Numbered from the stretch's first letter, positions 26,710 through 38,560 are shown. The stretch: 64,000 nucleotides of DNA from Dysgonomonas sp. PF1-14 (GCF_029892965.1 NZ_JARXWN010000007.1:62001-126000); one strand, 5' to 3'. Numbers and translations are program-made. The notes: generated from the letters alone by a model not told the origin.

Positions 26710-29130
26710 ATGAAAAAATTATTACTTCTGGTTTCTATTCTTACTATAACCTTAAATCTGGTTGCACAAGAAGAACTTGTATATCAAAAACCGCCGAAAG
26801 AAATACTCGATCTTGCCGACTTCGAACGGGCACCAACATTGTTGATGGACAGTAAACGAACTAAGATGATATTCCAGTACAGGAATACGTATAAAACACT
26901 GGCTGACCTTTCCGAGAAAGAAATGCGTCTGGCCGGACTGCGTATCAATTCTGTTACAAACATATCGAGTACTATTACTTATGTGAATAATCTTAAGTAT
27001 AAACTGATAAACGAACCGGACGCTAAACAGGTGGAAGGCTTACCTGCCGATGCGAAAATATCGAATGTGTCGTGGTCGCCCGACGAAACCAAGATAGCCT
27101 TTACCAATACGACGGCAACAGGCGTCGAACTATGGTATATGGAATTTGCTACAGGAAAGGCTGTGCGATTGACCGATGCCAATCTGAATGCTAATTTGGG
27201 TAATCCTTATACATGGTTCAGAGACAATGGCTCTTTTCTTGTAAGAGTTTTACCGGCTGATAAGCCTGCTCTGGTAGATGCAAAAGCTGCTATTCCTACA
27301 GGCCCAACAGTTTCGGTAAGTGAAAAAGGTGCTAAAGCCCAAAATCGTACTTATCAGGATTTATTGCAGAATGCTACCGATGAGGCCAATTTTGAAGCTT
27401 TGGTGACATCAGAATTGTATAAAGTAGATTTGTCCGGAAACAAGACATTGTGGAAGGGGAAAGATATGTATTCGGGAGAGACATTTTCACCTGATGGTAC
27501 TTATATACTCATAAACACTATACATCGGCCATATTCTTATATTGTACCTATCAACCGGTTTCCGGTAATGACTAATATATATGATACCGAAGGAAAACTG
27601 GTCAGCAAGTTTAACGATAGTCCCTTGAGGGAGGTGCTTCCGAAAGGCTTTATGGCTACCAGCACAGGCAAGCGTGGTATATCGTGGCGGGCAGATAAAC
27701 CGTCTACATTGTATTGGGTAGAAGCATTGGATGGCGGAGACCCTGAAACAAAAGTTGATTACCGCGATGAGCTGTTTGAACTCTCAGCACCTTTTACCGC
27801 ACAACCAGTAAGTCTGGCAAAAACAATCAATCGCTATGGCGGTATTGTGTGGGGTAACGAAACCATAGCTATCTTGTATGATAACTGGTGGAATACACGA
27901 AATGTGAAGACCTATCTGTTCAATCCGTCAGACCCTAAGCAGCAGCCGGCAATATTATCTGACCGCAATTATCAGGATGTATATAGTGATCCGGGCTCAT
28001 TCGATACCAAAAGGAACGAATACGGACGGTATGTGCTCAATCTGGACGGAAACAAGGCTTATCTGATAGGAGAGGGCTATACCGAAAAAGGGCAATTCCC
28101 GTTTGTGGACGAACTCGACCTGAAGACGAAGCTTTCGAAACGTCTTTACCAGTCTAACTATACCGATAAGAAGCTTGATATAATATCTATCATAGATGCT
28201 AAGCGTGGCGAGTATCTGGTACGTATGCAGTCTGCAACCGAATATCCGAACTATTATATACTGAACACAATGAAACGGATAGCTCCTGTGGCGATTACCC
28301 ATTTCGATAATCCGTTCAAGAGCATAGCCAATGTATATAAGGAAGTTATTAAATATAAACGTCCCGACGGTGTAGAGCTAACAGGTACATTATATTTGCC
28401 TGCCGGATACGACATGCAGAAGAAAGAGAAGCTGCCATTGGTAATGTGGGCTTATCCTACCGAATACAAGGACAAGAGCAGTGCCGGACAAAATACAACA
28501 AATCCGAATGAATTTGTATATCCGTATTATGGCTCGCCTATCTATTGGGTGATGCGCGGGTATGCTATTCTCGACGATGCTGCTTTCCCTATTGTGGGGG
28601 AGGGAGATGCCGAACCTAACGATACATTTATATCGCAGTTGGTAGCTAATGCAAAAGCAGCCATCGATGCTGTCGATTCTATGGGGTATGTCGATCGTAC
28701 ACGCGTAGCAGTAGGAGGTCACTCATACGGAGCATTCATGACAGCTAACCTGTTGACACACTCAGACCTGTTTGCTGCCGGAATAGCACGTAGTGGAGCT
28801 TATAACAGAACGCTTACACCTTTCGGTTTTCAGGCTGAGGAACGTAATTATTGGGAAGCTCCCGATGTGTATAATGCGATGTCGCCGTTTATGCACGTCG
28901 ACAAAATGAAGACCCCGATGCTGCTGGTGCATGGTGGAGACGACAACAATTCGGGCACACACACTATGCAGAGTGAACGTTATTTCAATGCGTTGAAAGG
29001 TTTTGGAGCGCCGGTTCGTCTGGTTATCCTGCCTAAAGAGAGTCATGGATATGCTGCTAAAGAGTCAGTGCTTCACCTGCTATGGGAACAAGATCAGTGG
29101 CTCGAAAAATATGTAAAGAACAAAAAATAA
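26710..29130 (+). CDS. S9-family serine peptidase (prolyl-oligopeptidase/glutamyl-endopeptidase type), exported
   Basis: 806 residues. Signal peptide MKKLLLLVSILTITLNLVAQ; then a beta-propeller region (~60-530; VSWSPDETKIAFTN and FSPDGTYILI blades) and an alpha/beta hydrolase domain (~545-806). The catalytic triad is Ser672 in GGHSYGAFMT, Asp744 or 745 in HGGDDNN and His779 in ESHGY. The arrangement fits the S9 subgroup that contains glutamyl endopeptidases and dipeptidyl peptidases; cleavage specificity cannot be read from the sequence. Probably periplasmic, working with the M3 peptidase in peptide use. A strong bidirectional terminator follows. Confidence 0.9.
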   Translation: MKKLLLLVSILTITLNLVAQEELVYQKPPKEILDLADFERAPTLLMDSKRTKMIFQYRNTYKTLADLSEKEMRLAGLRINSVTNISSTITYVNNLKYKLINEPDAKQVEGLPADAKISNVSWSPDETKIAFTNTTATGVELWYMEFATGKAVRLTDANLNANLGNPYTWFRDNGSFLVRVLPADKPALVDAKAAIPTGPTVSVSEKGAKAQNRTYQDLLQNATDEANFEALVTSELYKVDLSGNKTLWKGKDMYSGETFSPDGTYILINTIHRPYSYIVPINRFPVMTNIYDTEGKLVSKFNDSPLREVLPKGFMATSTGKRGISWRADKPSTLYWVEALDGGDPETKVDYRDELFELSAPFTAQPVSLAKTINRYGGIVWGNETIAILYDNWWNTRNVKTYLFNPSDPKQQPAILSDRNYQDVYSDPGSFDTKRNEYGRYVLNLDGNKAYLIGEGYTEKGQFPFVDELDLKTKLSKRLYQSNYTDKKLDIISIIDAKRGEYLVRMQSATEYPNYYILNTMKRIAPVAITHFDNPFKSIANVYKEVIKYKRPDGVELTGTLYLPAGYDMQKKEKLPLVMWAYPTEYKDKSSAGQNTTNPNEFVYPYYGSPIYWVMRGYAILDDAAFPIVGEGDAEPNDTFISQLVANAKAAIDAVDSMGYVDRTRVAVGGHSYGAFMTANLLTHSDLFAAGIARSGAYNRTLTPFGFQAEERNYWEAPDVYNAMSPFMHVDKMKTPMLLVHGGDDNNSGTHTMQSERYFNALKGFGAPVRLVILPKESHGYAAKESVLHLLWEQDQWLEKYVKNKK

Positions 29131-29140
29131 ATAACTGAAC

Positions 29141-29190
29141 TATAAAGAGGAGAGCCTGAAAGAAAAATCTTTCAGGCTCTCCTCTTTATA
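29141..29190. terminator. Bidirectional terminator between the S9 and M48 genes
   Basis: A perfect 23-bp stem (29141-29163 with 29168-29190; core GAGGAGAGCCTGAAAG) around an AAAA loop lies between the two convergent genes. It is unusually long for a terminator. Confidence 0.85.
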
Positions 29191-29198
29191 GCTAAAAA

Positions 29199-30047
29199 TC
29201 AGAACTTCCACTGATTTGATGTCTTGGCAGAATTAGTAGTGCCTACGCCTGCTCCCTTGTAGTATTTCAGAGCCTCAGGCAGGTCTTTTTGTATTTGTTG
29301 AATACGTGTATTATCTGAAGGGTGAGTGCTCATAAACTCCGGAGTGCTGCCTCCCTGTTGCGACATGCGTTGCCAGAATGCAGCCGCCTGGCTTGGGTCG
29401 TATCCGGCCATTGCCATAAAGATAAGACCTAGCTTATCAGCTTCCAATTCTTGTTTACGAGAATAAGGTAATAATATACCGTACTGCGCTCCCAGACCTA
29501 AAGCTGCTGCTGCAATTTGTTGCGTAGCGGCAGATGTTCCGCCCAAAGCTGCCCCTATTGCACTTGTTCCATATTGTGTAGCCATTTGGTTACTCATGCG
29601 TTCGTTAGCGTGTTTAGCTACGGCATGGGCTACCTCGTGTCCCATTACAACGGCCAAACCTGTTTCGTTTTGCGTGTATGGCAGGATTCCTTCATACACT
29701 ACGATTTTACCGCCCGGCATACAGAAAGCATTTACATCAGTGCTCTTTACCAGATTAAATTCCCATGCGTATGAAGCTACTTCATTAGCATAACCATTGT
29801 TGGTAAGATAATTTTCCACAGCACTGGCTATAGCTCTTCCTACTCTTTGCACCATTGCCGTATTTGTTTTATCGGTAGATATCGGTGCCGATTTTATAAA
29901 CTCATCATACTGTTGCAAGCTCAGGGTTAGCACCTCCTGATTAGATACCAGAGACAATTGTTTACGTCCTGTTACGGGTACGCTGCTGCATCCCGCAAAA
30001 AGCATTAGTGTTGCCACTAATAAAAGTGATAGATAAATTTTTTTCAT
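29199..30047 (-). CDS. M48-family zinc metallopeptidase lipoprotein
   Basis: 282 residues. Signal peptide ending in the lipobox FAGC (MKKIYLSLLLVATLMLFAGC), so the protein is lipid-anchored. The peptidase motif MGHEVAHAVAKHANERM contains HExxH, and the third ligand is in KQELEADKLGLIFMAMAG. It resembles LoiP/YcaL/BepA-type proteases that degrade misfolded outer-membrane proteins. HPSDNTRIQQIQKDLPEAL near the C-terminus is the usual family ending. First-gene spacing to mscL upstream is 51 bp, so the two may be co-transcribed. Confidence 0.9.
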   Translation of the reverse strand: MKKIYLSLLLVATLMLFAGCSSVPVTGRKQLSLVSNQEVLTLSLQQYDEFIKSAPISTDKTNTAMVQRVGRAIASAVENYLTNNGYANEVASYAWEFNLVKSTDVNAFCMPGGKIVVYEGILPYTQNETGLAVVMGHEVAHAVAKHANERMSNQMATQYGTSAIGAALGGTSAATQQIAAAALGLGAQYGILLPYSRKQELEADKLGLIFMAMAGYDPSQAAAFWQRMSQQGGSTPEFMSTHPSDNTRIQQIQKDLPEALKYYKGAGVGTTNSAKTSNQWKF

Positions 30048-30098
30048 AGCTCAATTATGTTAAAGTTGGATTAGTTTGTGATGTTCAGCCAATTCTAA

Positions 30099-30509
30099 TT
30101 ATTGTTTGTTCTGTTCTTTTAGTAAGTCTCTGATTTCGGTCAGTAGCGTTTCTTCTTTGCTCGGAGCAGCAGGTTCGGCCGGAGCTTCTTCTTTCTTCTT
30201 TTGCAGGGCGTTTATTCCCTTGATGGCAAAGAATATTGCAGTAGCTATAATCAGAAAGTCGAGTATGGTCTGAATAAATGTACCATAGTTGATTGTAACC
30301 GCAGCGGCATCACCCACAGCGTGTTTTAATGTTACTTTCAGTTCCGAGAAATTCATTCCGCCCAGCATTACTCCGATAGGAGGCATGATAATATCGCTTA
30401 CCAGTGATGATACTATTTTGCCGAAAGCCCCGCCTACAATAACACCGACTGCCATATCGACAACGTTGCCGCGCATCATGAAATCTTTTAATTCTTTTAA
30501 AACCGCCAT
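30099..30509 (-). CDS. mscL: Large-conductance mechanosensitive channel
   Basis: 136 residues, normal size. Inner-membrane homopentamer that opens under osmotic downshock. N-terminal amphipathic helix ([19 protein letters not shown]), TM1 [20 protein letters not shown] with the gate constriction, a periplasmic loop including [11 protein letters not shown]2 [20 protein letters not shown], and the charged C-terminal bundle ending [12 protein letters not shown]. It has a Lys/Glu-rich linker of ~15 residues. Read towards the M48 gene. Confidence 0.96.
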   Translation of the reverse strand: MAVLKELKDFMMRGNVVDMAVGVIVGGAFGKIVSSLVSDIIMPPIGVMLGGMNFSELKVTLKHAVGDAAAVTINYGTFIQTILDFLIIATAIFFAIKGINALQKKKEEAPAEPAAPSKEETLLTEIRDLLKEQNKQ

Positions 30510-30552
30510 TTTTATCTGTATTTTTCTGTTTATATATTATTAAGAACGCAAA

Positions 30553-31368
30553 TTAATACATTTTGTTTAATATAACACGAAAGGCCGGCAGATTATTTTC
30601 ATCTGAGATATCGTATCTGTCGATACACAGATTATCCGGTAGTTTATTAAAATATGGTGTCAGCACTTTTTCTGTGGTCAGGGAGTCTGATGAGTTTTTC
30701 TTCAGTATAATTCCATTCAGGCTGATTGTATCATTATCGGCTTTGTAATCCATTATAAGCAGATTCTTTTCATTACCAACAGCGATGGAAACAGGGGCAG
30801 AAGCCAGTTTTTTTTCTATAATTTCTGTATTTTCCCTATCTGTGAAAAAAGAATTATCGGCTGTAGTACCAACCAGGTCTTCTATCAATTTATAATTCCC
30901 GCTTGCCGCAAACAGACCTTTATGGAATGTGCATGCCAGAAAGCGGTTGTCACTCAGGGTATAGATCAATATTTTGGCATCCCTGTATATTTTCGATTTG
31001 GGAGCAAAAGGCTGTGCGATATGTCCCTCGATATGCTTTATTATATTTCCGGCTTCTCCTCTTTTGGCTTTCGATATTAAGAGCCTCTCACCATTATTGC
31101 GTTTACAGATTACGAGAGGATAAGATATTTCCCTGTCAGGGATGCGTGTGAGCTCCACGAGTGTAGAATCGTAGGTGTATAATTCGCTCAGATTGTATTC
31201 TTTATTGATATTTATAACTTCAGAAAACTGTGGCGATATATAGTCATATATATTAGTTGTGTACGATTCCTTGTTATATTCCAGCCTTTTGTACATAAAC
31301 CATCCACCGATAAGAATTGTGATTATCAGAACAAATAAAATAACTATCTTTATCGCTCGTTTGGTCAT
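30553..31368 (-). CDS. Hypothetical single-pass membrane protein
   Basis: 271 residues. One N-terminal transmembrane anchor (VILFVLIITILIGGWFMYKR) and a ~245-residue extracytoplasmic domain of mixed alpha/beta character with no cysteines suited for catalysis and no recognised motif. The domain ends DRYDISDENNLPAFRVILNK. Might belong to the broad DUF3352-like class of Bacteroidetes anchored proteins, but I cannot assert it. It lies 43 bp before mscL on the same strand and beyond it the dispersed repeat copy 2 begins. Confidence 0.55.
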   Translation of the reverse strand: MTKRAIKIVILFVLIITILIGGWFMYKRLEYNKESYTTNIYDYISPQFSEVININKEYNLSELYTYDSTLVELTRIPDREISYPLVICKRNNGERLLISKAKRGEAGNIIKHIEGHIAQPFAPKSKIYRDAKILIYTLSDNRFLACTFHKGLFAASGNYKLIEDLVGTTADNSFFTDRENTEIIEKKLASAPVSIAVGNEKNLLIMDYKADNDTISLNGIILKKNSSDSLTTEKVLTPYFNKLPDNLCIDRYDISDENNLPAFRVILNKMY

Positions 31369-31420
31369 TGTTTCAGGATGATGCCGGATGTGATTTGTTA
31401 TATGGGTTATTTAAATTATA

Positions 31421-31721
31421 TGTTCTATTTTACTGCGTGCAATTAAAATTGCTTGCATTCCTTTTGCCCAAAGCCGCAAAAGGAATCAAAAAGTCTTTTG
31501 CGCCACGCTTTATAGGTCGACCCGTTACAGGGCTTAAAGGCTAAACGAAAAAACTCGCTCATTGATTCGTATAACCCGAATTGACAGTCAAGCTCAAACA
31601 TGTTTTCGTTTCACGCCTTTTTCACCCTACGGGTGCCCCGCTCATAAAGCTAATGGCGCTGGCTGACGCCAGACTAGGCCTAGTCATCGCATTGCGGGAA
31701 AACGACTAATGAAATAGAACA
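31421..31721 (-). repeat. Dispersed ~300-bp repeat, copy 2
   Basis: Inverted relative to the copy at 4750-5088. Ends are exact 10-bp inverted repeats TGTTCTATTT (31421-31430) and AAATAGAACA (31712-31721). In the shared orientation the hairpins are ATTCCTTTTGC/GCAAAAGGAAT and GCAATT/AATTGC; relative to copy 1 each shows one swapped base pair that preserves pairing. The shared small frame (31443-31562, minus, 39 codons) has no indel. It fills most of the spacer 31369-31795; the remainder is AT-rich sequence before the gldF-gldG gene. Confidence 0.78.
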
Positions 31722-31795
31722 TTTACATTAAACATATTTCAATTACTTATTGACAAGAATATAATAATTATATAAAGCCAATACCACAAAGATAT

Positions 31796-34180
31796 ATGAA
31801 AGCTTTGATATTCAGAGAATTTAAATCTGTTTTTTGTTCTGCTACCGGTGCTTTTTTTGCTTTTGCATTCTTACTGGTTATGGGGGCTATGTTGTGGTTT
31901 TTTCAAGGGAGTTATAATTTTATCGATGGCGGCTATGCTGATATGGGACGTTTTTTCACATTGGCACCCATTACATTATCTATGCTGGTTCCTGCTCTTA
32001 CCATGCGTCTGTTCTCGGAAGAAAAACGGACGAAGACTTTCGATGTGCTGCTGACTCGTCCGGTAAGTATGTTTGCAGTCTATTTCAGTAAGATGCTGGC
32101 TACTCTAGCTTTTGTAACCATAACATTACTACCCACACTTATTTATGTCTATTCGTTGTATCAGTTGGCCAATCCGGTGGGTAGTATCGACCTCGAAAGT
32201 GTTTTTACCTCTTATATCTCTTTGTTGTTAGTAACTTTGGTATTCGTTTCCATCGGACTGTTCGGCTCATCGGTTACACGTAATCAGATTATTGCACTTA
32301 TTCTGTCTGTAGCGCTTTGTCTGTTTACATATTTCGGTTTTGAACTGCTTTTCGGTACAACAAATACTTCACTGTCGTCATTCGGACTGCTCTATCATTA
32401 CAAACAAATGGGGCGAGGGGTGATACAGGTTAGCGATCTGGTTACTATTGTTAACTATCTCCTTGTATTTGGGATGCTGACATTCTTTTTTCTTGATAGA
32501 AACTGGAAAAAAGTATTACTTATTTTTGTCTCTATATTAGTAATTATCAACATTGCAGGACTTATTATTCCCGATTACAGATTCGATTTTACAGCCGACA
32601 AACGTTATACACTGAGCGACTATTCTATCGAGTTGCTCGAACAAGTGAAAGAAGAGCCAGAATTAAAAGTAGAAGTCTACCTTGCCGGTGATCTAAACTA
32701 TGGTTTTCAGCGTTTGCGTAATGCGACAGACAATCTGTTGACAGACTTTAATCGCTATGCGGACAATAAATTGTCGGTCAGCTTTATTTCTCCTTATATA
32801 TTGGGTAAATCACCCGAACATGTATCTCAGATAATGGCTAGTGCCGGAATGGAAGGCATTGTTCTTAACGAGATGGATAGAGAGGGTAAGGCCAGTAGCA
32901 AGGTTATTTATCCGTATGCCAGCATCGATAATGGAAAAGATACGATAATAGTTTCCCTATTGAAGAATGTAATGGGAAATACAGCTGAAGAAAATCTGAA
33001 TGCTTCTATCGAAAATCTCGAATTCGGATTTATAGACGCTATTCGTCTGCTAAGACAGCAGGAACCGAAAAACGTAGCTTTCATCGAAGGACATGACGAA
33101 ATTTCACGAGCCTATGTGTACGATGCTGAAGAATTATTGTCGAAATACTATTCAGTTAATCGTGGGCAGATAGGTAACGAGCAGGGAATACTGGACGGAT
33201 TCGATGCCGTAATTATAGCTGGTCCATTGAAGCGATATAGTGAATCTGAGAAGTATGTAATCGATCAATATATAATGAATGGCGGGAAAGTGCTGTGGCT
33301 TGTCGATGGCGCTTATTACTCGCATCAGGAACTGGAACAAAAAGGATATTCAGCAAGTATGAAAAATGATGTGAATCTCGACGATATGCTTTTCAGCTAC
33401 GGGGTGCGCATAAATGCCGATCTGATACAGGACAGGCAATGTGTTTCTACTTATGTGATGGCCGGAAATGACGCTGTCGATAAGGCAGTGCTTATACCGA
33501 GCTTCTATCAGCCGTTGCTTATCCCGTCGCCCGATCATCCGGTGACAAAGAATATACGCGATATAAAGGGTGGTTTTGCCAGTTCCATTGATGTTGTAAA
33601 TAATTCTCCTGACATAAAGAAAGCTGTATTGCTTACCTCCTCAGCCAATGCACATTTAGCACATGTGCCCGAACCTATAAATTTCGATGTGGAGCGGATA
33701 CAGAACATGCCCGGTTATTTTGATCAGCCGTTCGTGCCTGTAGCAGTGAGTATGGAAGGACAATTTAGTTCCGTATTCGCTAACCGCATGATGCCTGATA
33801 GTGTCATGTCTAATGGAAAAGAGACTACTCTCAGCAGTGAAAACACGAAAATGATAGTGGTATCTTCGTCTGATATCATATCTAACGGCATACAGGGGCA
33901 AGGTGCCGATTCTCAGCTTATACCGATGGGCTACGACAGAGTATCGCAGACGCAGTTCGGAAATCGTGATTTTATAGTCAATGCCGTAAACTGGCTCACA
34001 GGCGACGACCGATTGATGGTTTTACGTACTAAGCAACAACAGATGTATATATTGAATAAAGCAGCAGCATACGAAAGTAGAGACAGGTATGCCATACTGA
34101 ATATTGCCTTTCCGTTGATCTTCATGCTATTGGTGATGGGGGGAGCATATTTTTTCAGAGAGCGGAAATATAAAAAGTAA
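31796..34180 (+). CDS. GldF-GldG fusion: ABC-2 permease with auxiliary domain
   Basis: 794 residues. Residues 1-~245 are an ABC-2 type permease with six membrane spans (ALIFREFKSVFCSATGAFFA start, GldF-like); a further TM (VLLIFVSILVIINIAGLII) leads into a large periplasmic domain of the GldG/ABC_transp_aux type (~265-755; DFTADKRYTLSDYSIELLEQ and NVAFIEGHDEISRA), and a final TM at ~765-785 precedes RERKYKK. In gliding flavobacteria GldF and GldG are separate and work with the GldA ATPase. Here both are one chain and no ATPase gene adjoins. The fused form also occurs in non-gliding Bacteroidales, where its substrate is unknown. Confidence 0.85.
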   Translation: MKALIFREFKSVFCSATGAFFAFAFLLVMGAMLWFFQGSYNFIDGGYADMGRFFTLAPITLSMLVPALTMRLFSEEKRTKTFDVLLTRPVSMFAVYFSKMLATLAFVTITLLPTLIYVYSLYQLANPVGSIDLESVFTSYISLLLVTLVFVSIGLFGSSVTRNQIIALILSVALCLFTYFGFELLFGTTNTSLSSFGLLYHYKQMGRGVIQVSDLVTIVNYLLVFGMLTFFFLDRNWKKVLLIFVSILVIINIAGLIIPDYRFDFTADKRYTLSDYSIELLEQVKEEPELKVEVYLAGDLNYGFQRLRNATDNLLTDFNRYADNKLSVSFISPYILGKSPEHVSQIMASAGMEGIVLNEMDREGKASSKVIYPYASIDNGKDTIIVSLLKNVMGNTAEENLNASIENLEFGFIDAIRLLRQQEPKNVAFIEGHDEISRAYVYDAEELLSKYYSVNRGQIGNEQGILDGFDAVIIAGPLKRYSESEKYVIDQYIMNGGKVLWLVDGAYYSHQELEQKGYSASMKNDVNLDDMLFSYGVRINADLIQDRQCVSTYVMAGNDAVDKAVLIPSFYQPLLIPSPDHPVTKNIRDIKGGFASSIDVVNNSPDIKKAVLLTSSANAHLAHVPEPINFDVERIQNMPGYFDQPFVPVAVSMEGQFSSVFANRMMPDSVMSNGKETTLSSENTKMIVVSSSDIISNGIQGQGADSQLIPMGYDRVSQTQFGNRDFIVNAVNWLTGDDRLMVLRTKQQQMYILNKAAAYESRDRYAILNIAFPLIFMLLVMGGAYFFRERKYKK

Positions 34181-34212
34181 TTATTACATTTAGCCACATT
34201 ATATTTTTCTTA

Positions 34213-34404
34213 GTAACTGTTAGGATTTTTATTGTTCAGGTTTTTAAATCTATTTTTGAGATAGTTCTTTCTTTCACGAAGTGATGATAGTGGGCTATCA
34301 GAACTGAGGGAAAGGGAGAAATAGCCAAAGAGAGACTAAAAATGAACAAAGAAAATGACAATCATCAAGTGAAAAATTAATTCGTGAAAAATCCTAACAA
34401 TTAC
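34213..34404. mobile_element. MITE-like element, copy B, flanked by TTA duplications
   Basis: 192 bp with inverted ends GTAACTGTTAGGATTTTT / AAAAATCCTAACAATTAC (one mismatch) between TTA copies at 34210-34212 and 34405-34407. Read in reverse it resembles the element at 2638-2819 (TTCATTTTTAGTCTCT, pyrimidine tract, ATAGCCCACTAT), although the termini have diverged. It ends 24 bp before the preferred start of the VanW-type gene and could affect its transcription. Confidence 0.68.
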
Positions 34405-34428
34405 TTATACCTGAAAAATTTAACAAAT

Positions 34429-36153
34429 ATGGCTACACGTAAAGAATTAGCGGAGAAACACTCATTTCTGAAAGAATCAATATTTCATCTGAAAGTGTAT
34501 GGACTGACCGTACAACACGTTATCCGGAACCGGAATTCGGGAATAAAACGGTTCGAAGATGCGGGCAATCTGTTGTCATATCCCATTGTGTCGACATCTA
34601 AAAGCGAACTTTGGAATAAAGATGATAATGCCGAGAACTGGATTATGACAGCAGGAAAAATTCAGAATCTGCGTCTTGCAGCCAGCCGGATAAACGGGGT
34701 GGAAATTCCCGCCGGAGAATTATTCAGTTTTTGGAAATATGTAGGGAAACCATCGAAAAAAAACGGATATATTATAGGTCGCGAAATACGTGAAGGCTGC
34801 ATCGTCCCTTCTATAGGAGGAGGCTTGTGTCAGTTGTCTAATGCCTTGTATGATGCTGCGGTCAAGGCCGGTTTTCAGATCGTAGAGAGACACAAACATT
34901 CGCAGGTGGTAAAAGGATCATTGGCCGAACAGGACAGGGATGCAACGATAAAATGGAATTATCTGGATTTGCGCTTTTGCTCCGATGAGGCATTCCGTAT
35001 CGAAATAGAAATGGATGTCGATTATTTATATGTCCGCATCAGGAGTAAACAAAAAGACAATCCGTTACTTAATGTACAGTATGTACCTGAAATACCGCCA
35101 TCACCCTTGAATGACTGTTATTCTTGTTGGAATACCGATTGTTATATCTGTAATACAAAAGATAAAATATCGAATACAGGTGTCACCTCCTATATTCTCG
35201 ATGACAGATGGCCTGAGTATGAACGATATGTGAATGATAATGTAAAGGATCGGGATTATGTATTGGCACCTTTGTCCGATTCTGCATTGAAACTGTTGGG
35301 GAAGGAGTCGCAAAAGTGGAAAATAGAGAAAGGACGTAAAATTTATTATCAGAAGGAAGCCTTAAAGCGTTTGTATAGTTTTCATAAAAACAAGGGTGGT
35401 AATTTATTCTCGTGGCAGTTGGGTGCAGATGAGCCGTTAGTCAGATCTATTATTCGTAAAATACCTGTAGAGACTACCCATCTTGTAGTTGCCCACAATA
35501 TGCTTCCGTTTTTGTATAAGTATTTTGCACTTGGCGGACGCACGTATGATGTGCTTATGACACGCTCTTCCATTCGAAAGTTGCAGGCTCATCTGGATGT
35601 TGCTTATAATAGATACAAAGATAGTCCTACATTGTGCGATTTCAGGGCGCCCGAAAGAATTATGCTGCTTGAAGATAAGGCATTGGCAGGCGTGTCGAAA
35701 ATAATTACAGCTCATAAGAAAGTCGCAGGTGAATTTGATGGTGCGGTAAAGCTTGATTGGGTTCTTCATCCGATTCAGGCAAAAACCGGAGGAAAAAAGA
35801 TACTTTTCCCGGCTTCTCTGCTAGCGCGGAAAGGTGCTTATGAAATACGCAGACTGGCCGAAGAATTAAATATAAAATTTGTTGTACATGGCAGAGCAGT
35901 GGAATATCCGGATTTTCTCAGTTGTGAACATACGCAAGGGGATGTATTCGATAATGTCGGATTGGTCATCTTACCGGCTTATGTAGAAAACCGTCCTCAA
36001 TTAATATTAAAAGCTATTTCGCAGGGTATTCCTGTCATCATTTCAGATGCTTGTGGCATAAGCCCGCAGGAAAATGTCATAGTTGTCCCGACCGGAGATT
36101 ATGATATACTAAAAGAGCGGGTGAAAGAAATGTGTCGCTTATTGGATATTTAG
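34429..36153 (+). CDS. VanW-family protein fused to a glycosyltransferase-like domain
   Basis: 574 residues from the ATG at 34429; an in-frame GTG at 34384 lies inside the MITE right end and is rejected. Residues ~60-200 are a VanW domain: GELFSFWKYVGKPSKKNGY, then IGGGLCQLSNALYDAAVKAG and IVERHKHSQ, all hallmark motifs. A cysteine cluster DCYSCWNTDCYIC (229-241) follows. The C-terminal ~145 residues (ASLLARKGAYEIRRLAEEL; VHGRAVEYPDF; ILPAYVENRPQLILKAISQG; GIPVIISDACGIS) look like the nucleotide-sugar half of a GT-B glycosyltransferase. VanW's biochemical function is unknown, so a cell-envelope glycan role is inference. There is no signal peptide. Confidence 0.75.
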   Translation: MATRKELAEKHSFLKESIFHLKVYGLTVQHVIRNRNSGIKRFEDAGNLLSYPIVSTSKSELWNKDDNAENWIMTAGKIQNLRLAASRINGVEIPAGELFSFWKYVGKPSKKNGYIIGREIREGCIVPSIGGGLCQLSNALYDAAVKAGFQIVERHKHSQVVKGSLAEQDRDATIKWNYLDLRFCSDEAFRIEIEMDVDYLYVRIRSKQKDNPLLNVQYVPEIPPSPLNDCYSCWNTDCYICNTKDKISNTGVTSYILDDRWPEYERYVNDNVKDRDYVLAPLSDSALKLLGKESQKWKIEKGRKIYYQKEALKRLYSFHKNKGGNLFSWQLGADEPLVRSIIRKIPVETTHLVVAHNMLPFLYKYFALGGRTYDVLMTRSSIRKLQAHLDVAYNRYKDSPTLCDFRAPERIMLLEDKALAGVSKIITAHKKVAGEFDGAVKLDWVLHPIQAKTGGKKILFPASLLARKGAYEIRRLAEELNIKFVVHGRAVEYPDFLSCEHTQGDVFDNVGLVILPAYVENRPQLILKAISQGIPVIISDACGISPQENVIVVPTGDYDILKERVKEMCRLLDI

Positions 36154-38499
<2,346 letters not shown>

Positions 38500-38511
38500 A
38501 CACCTCCCCAA

Positions 38512-38560
38512 CCCCTCCAAAAGGAGGGACTCAGCCTCCCCTTTTTGATGAGGTGGGAGG
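38512..38560. repeat. Double GC-rich hairpin between ligA and galK
   Basis: CCCTCC-AAAA-GGAGGG (38513-38528), then CCTCCC ... GGGAGG (38535-38560) around a TTTTTGATGA-containing loop. A common Bacteroidetes extragenic motif that could act as the ligA terminator. Because it lies upstream of the true galK ATG, it also shows that the longer galK reading is wrong. Confidence 0.65.

Noticed and set aside
34384-34428. GTG start for the VanW-GT gene
   Set aside because: Lies within the terminal inverted repeat of the MITE; MATRKELAEK at 34429 is the better start.
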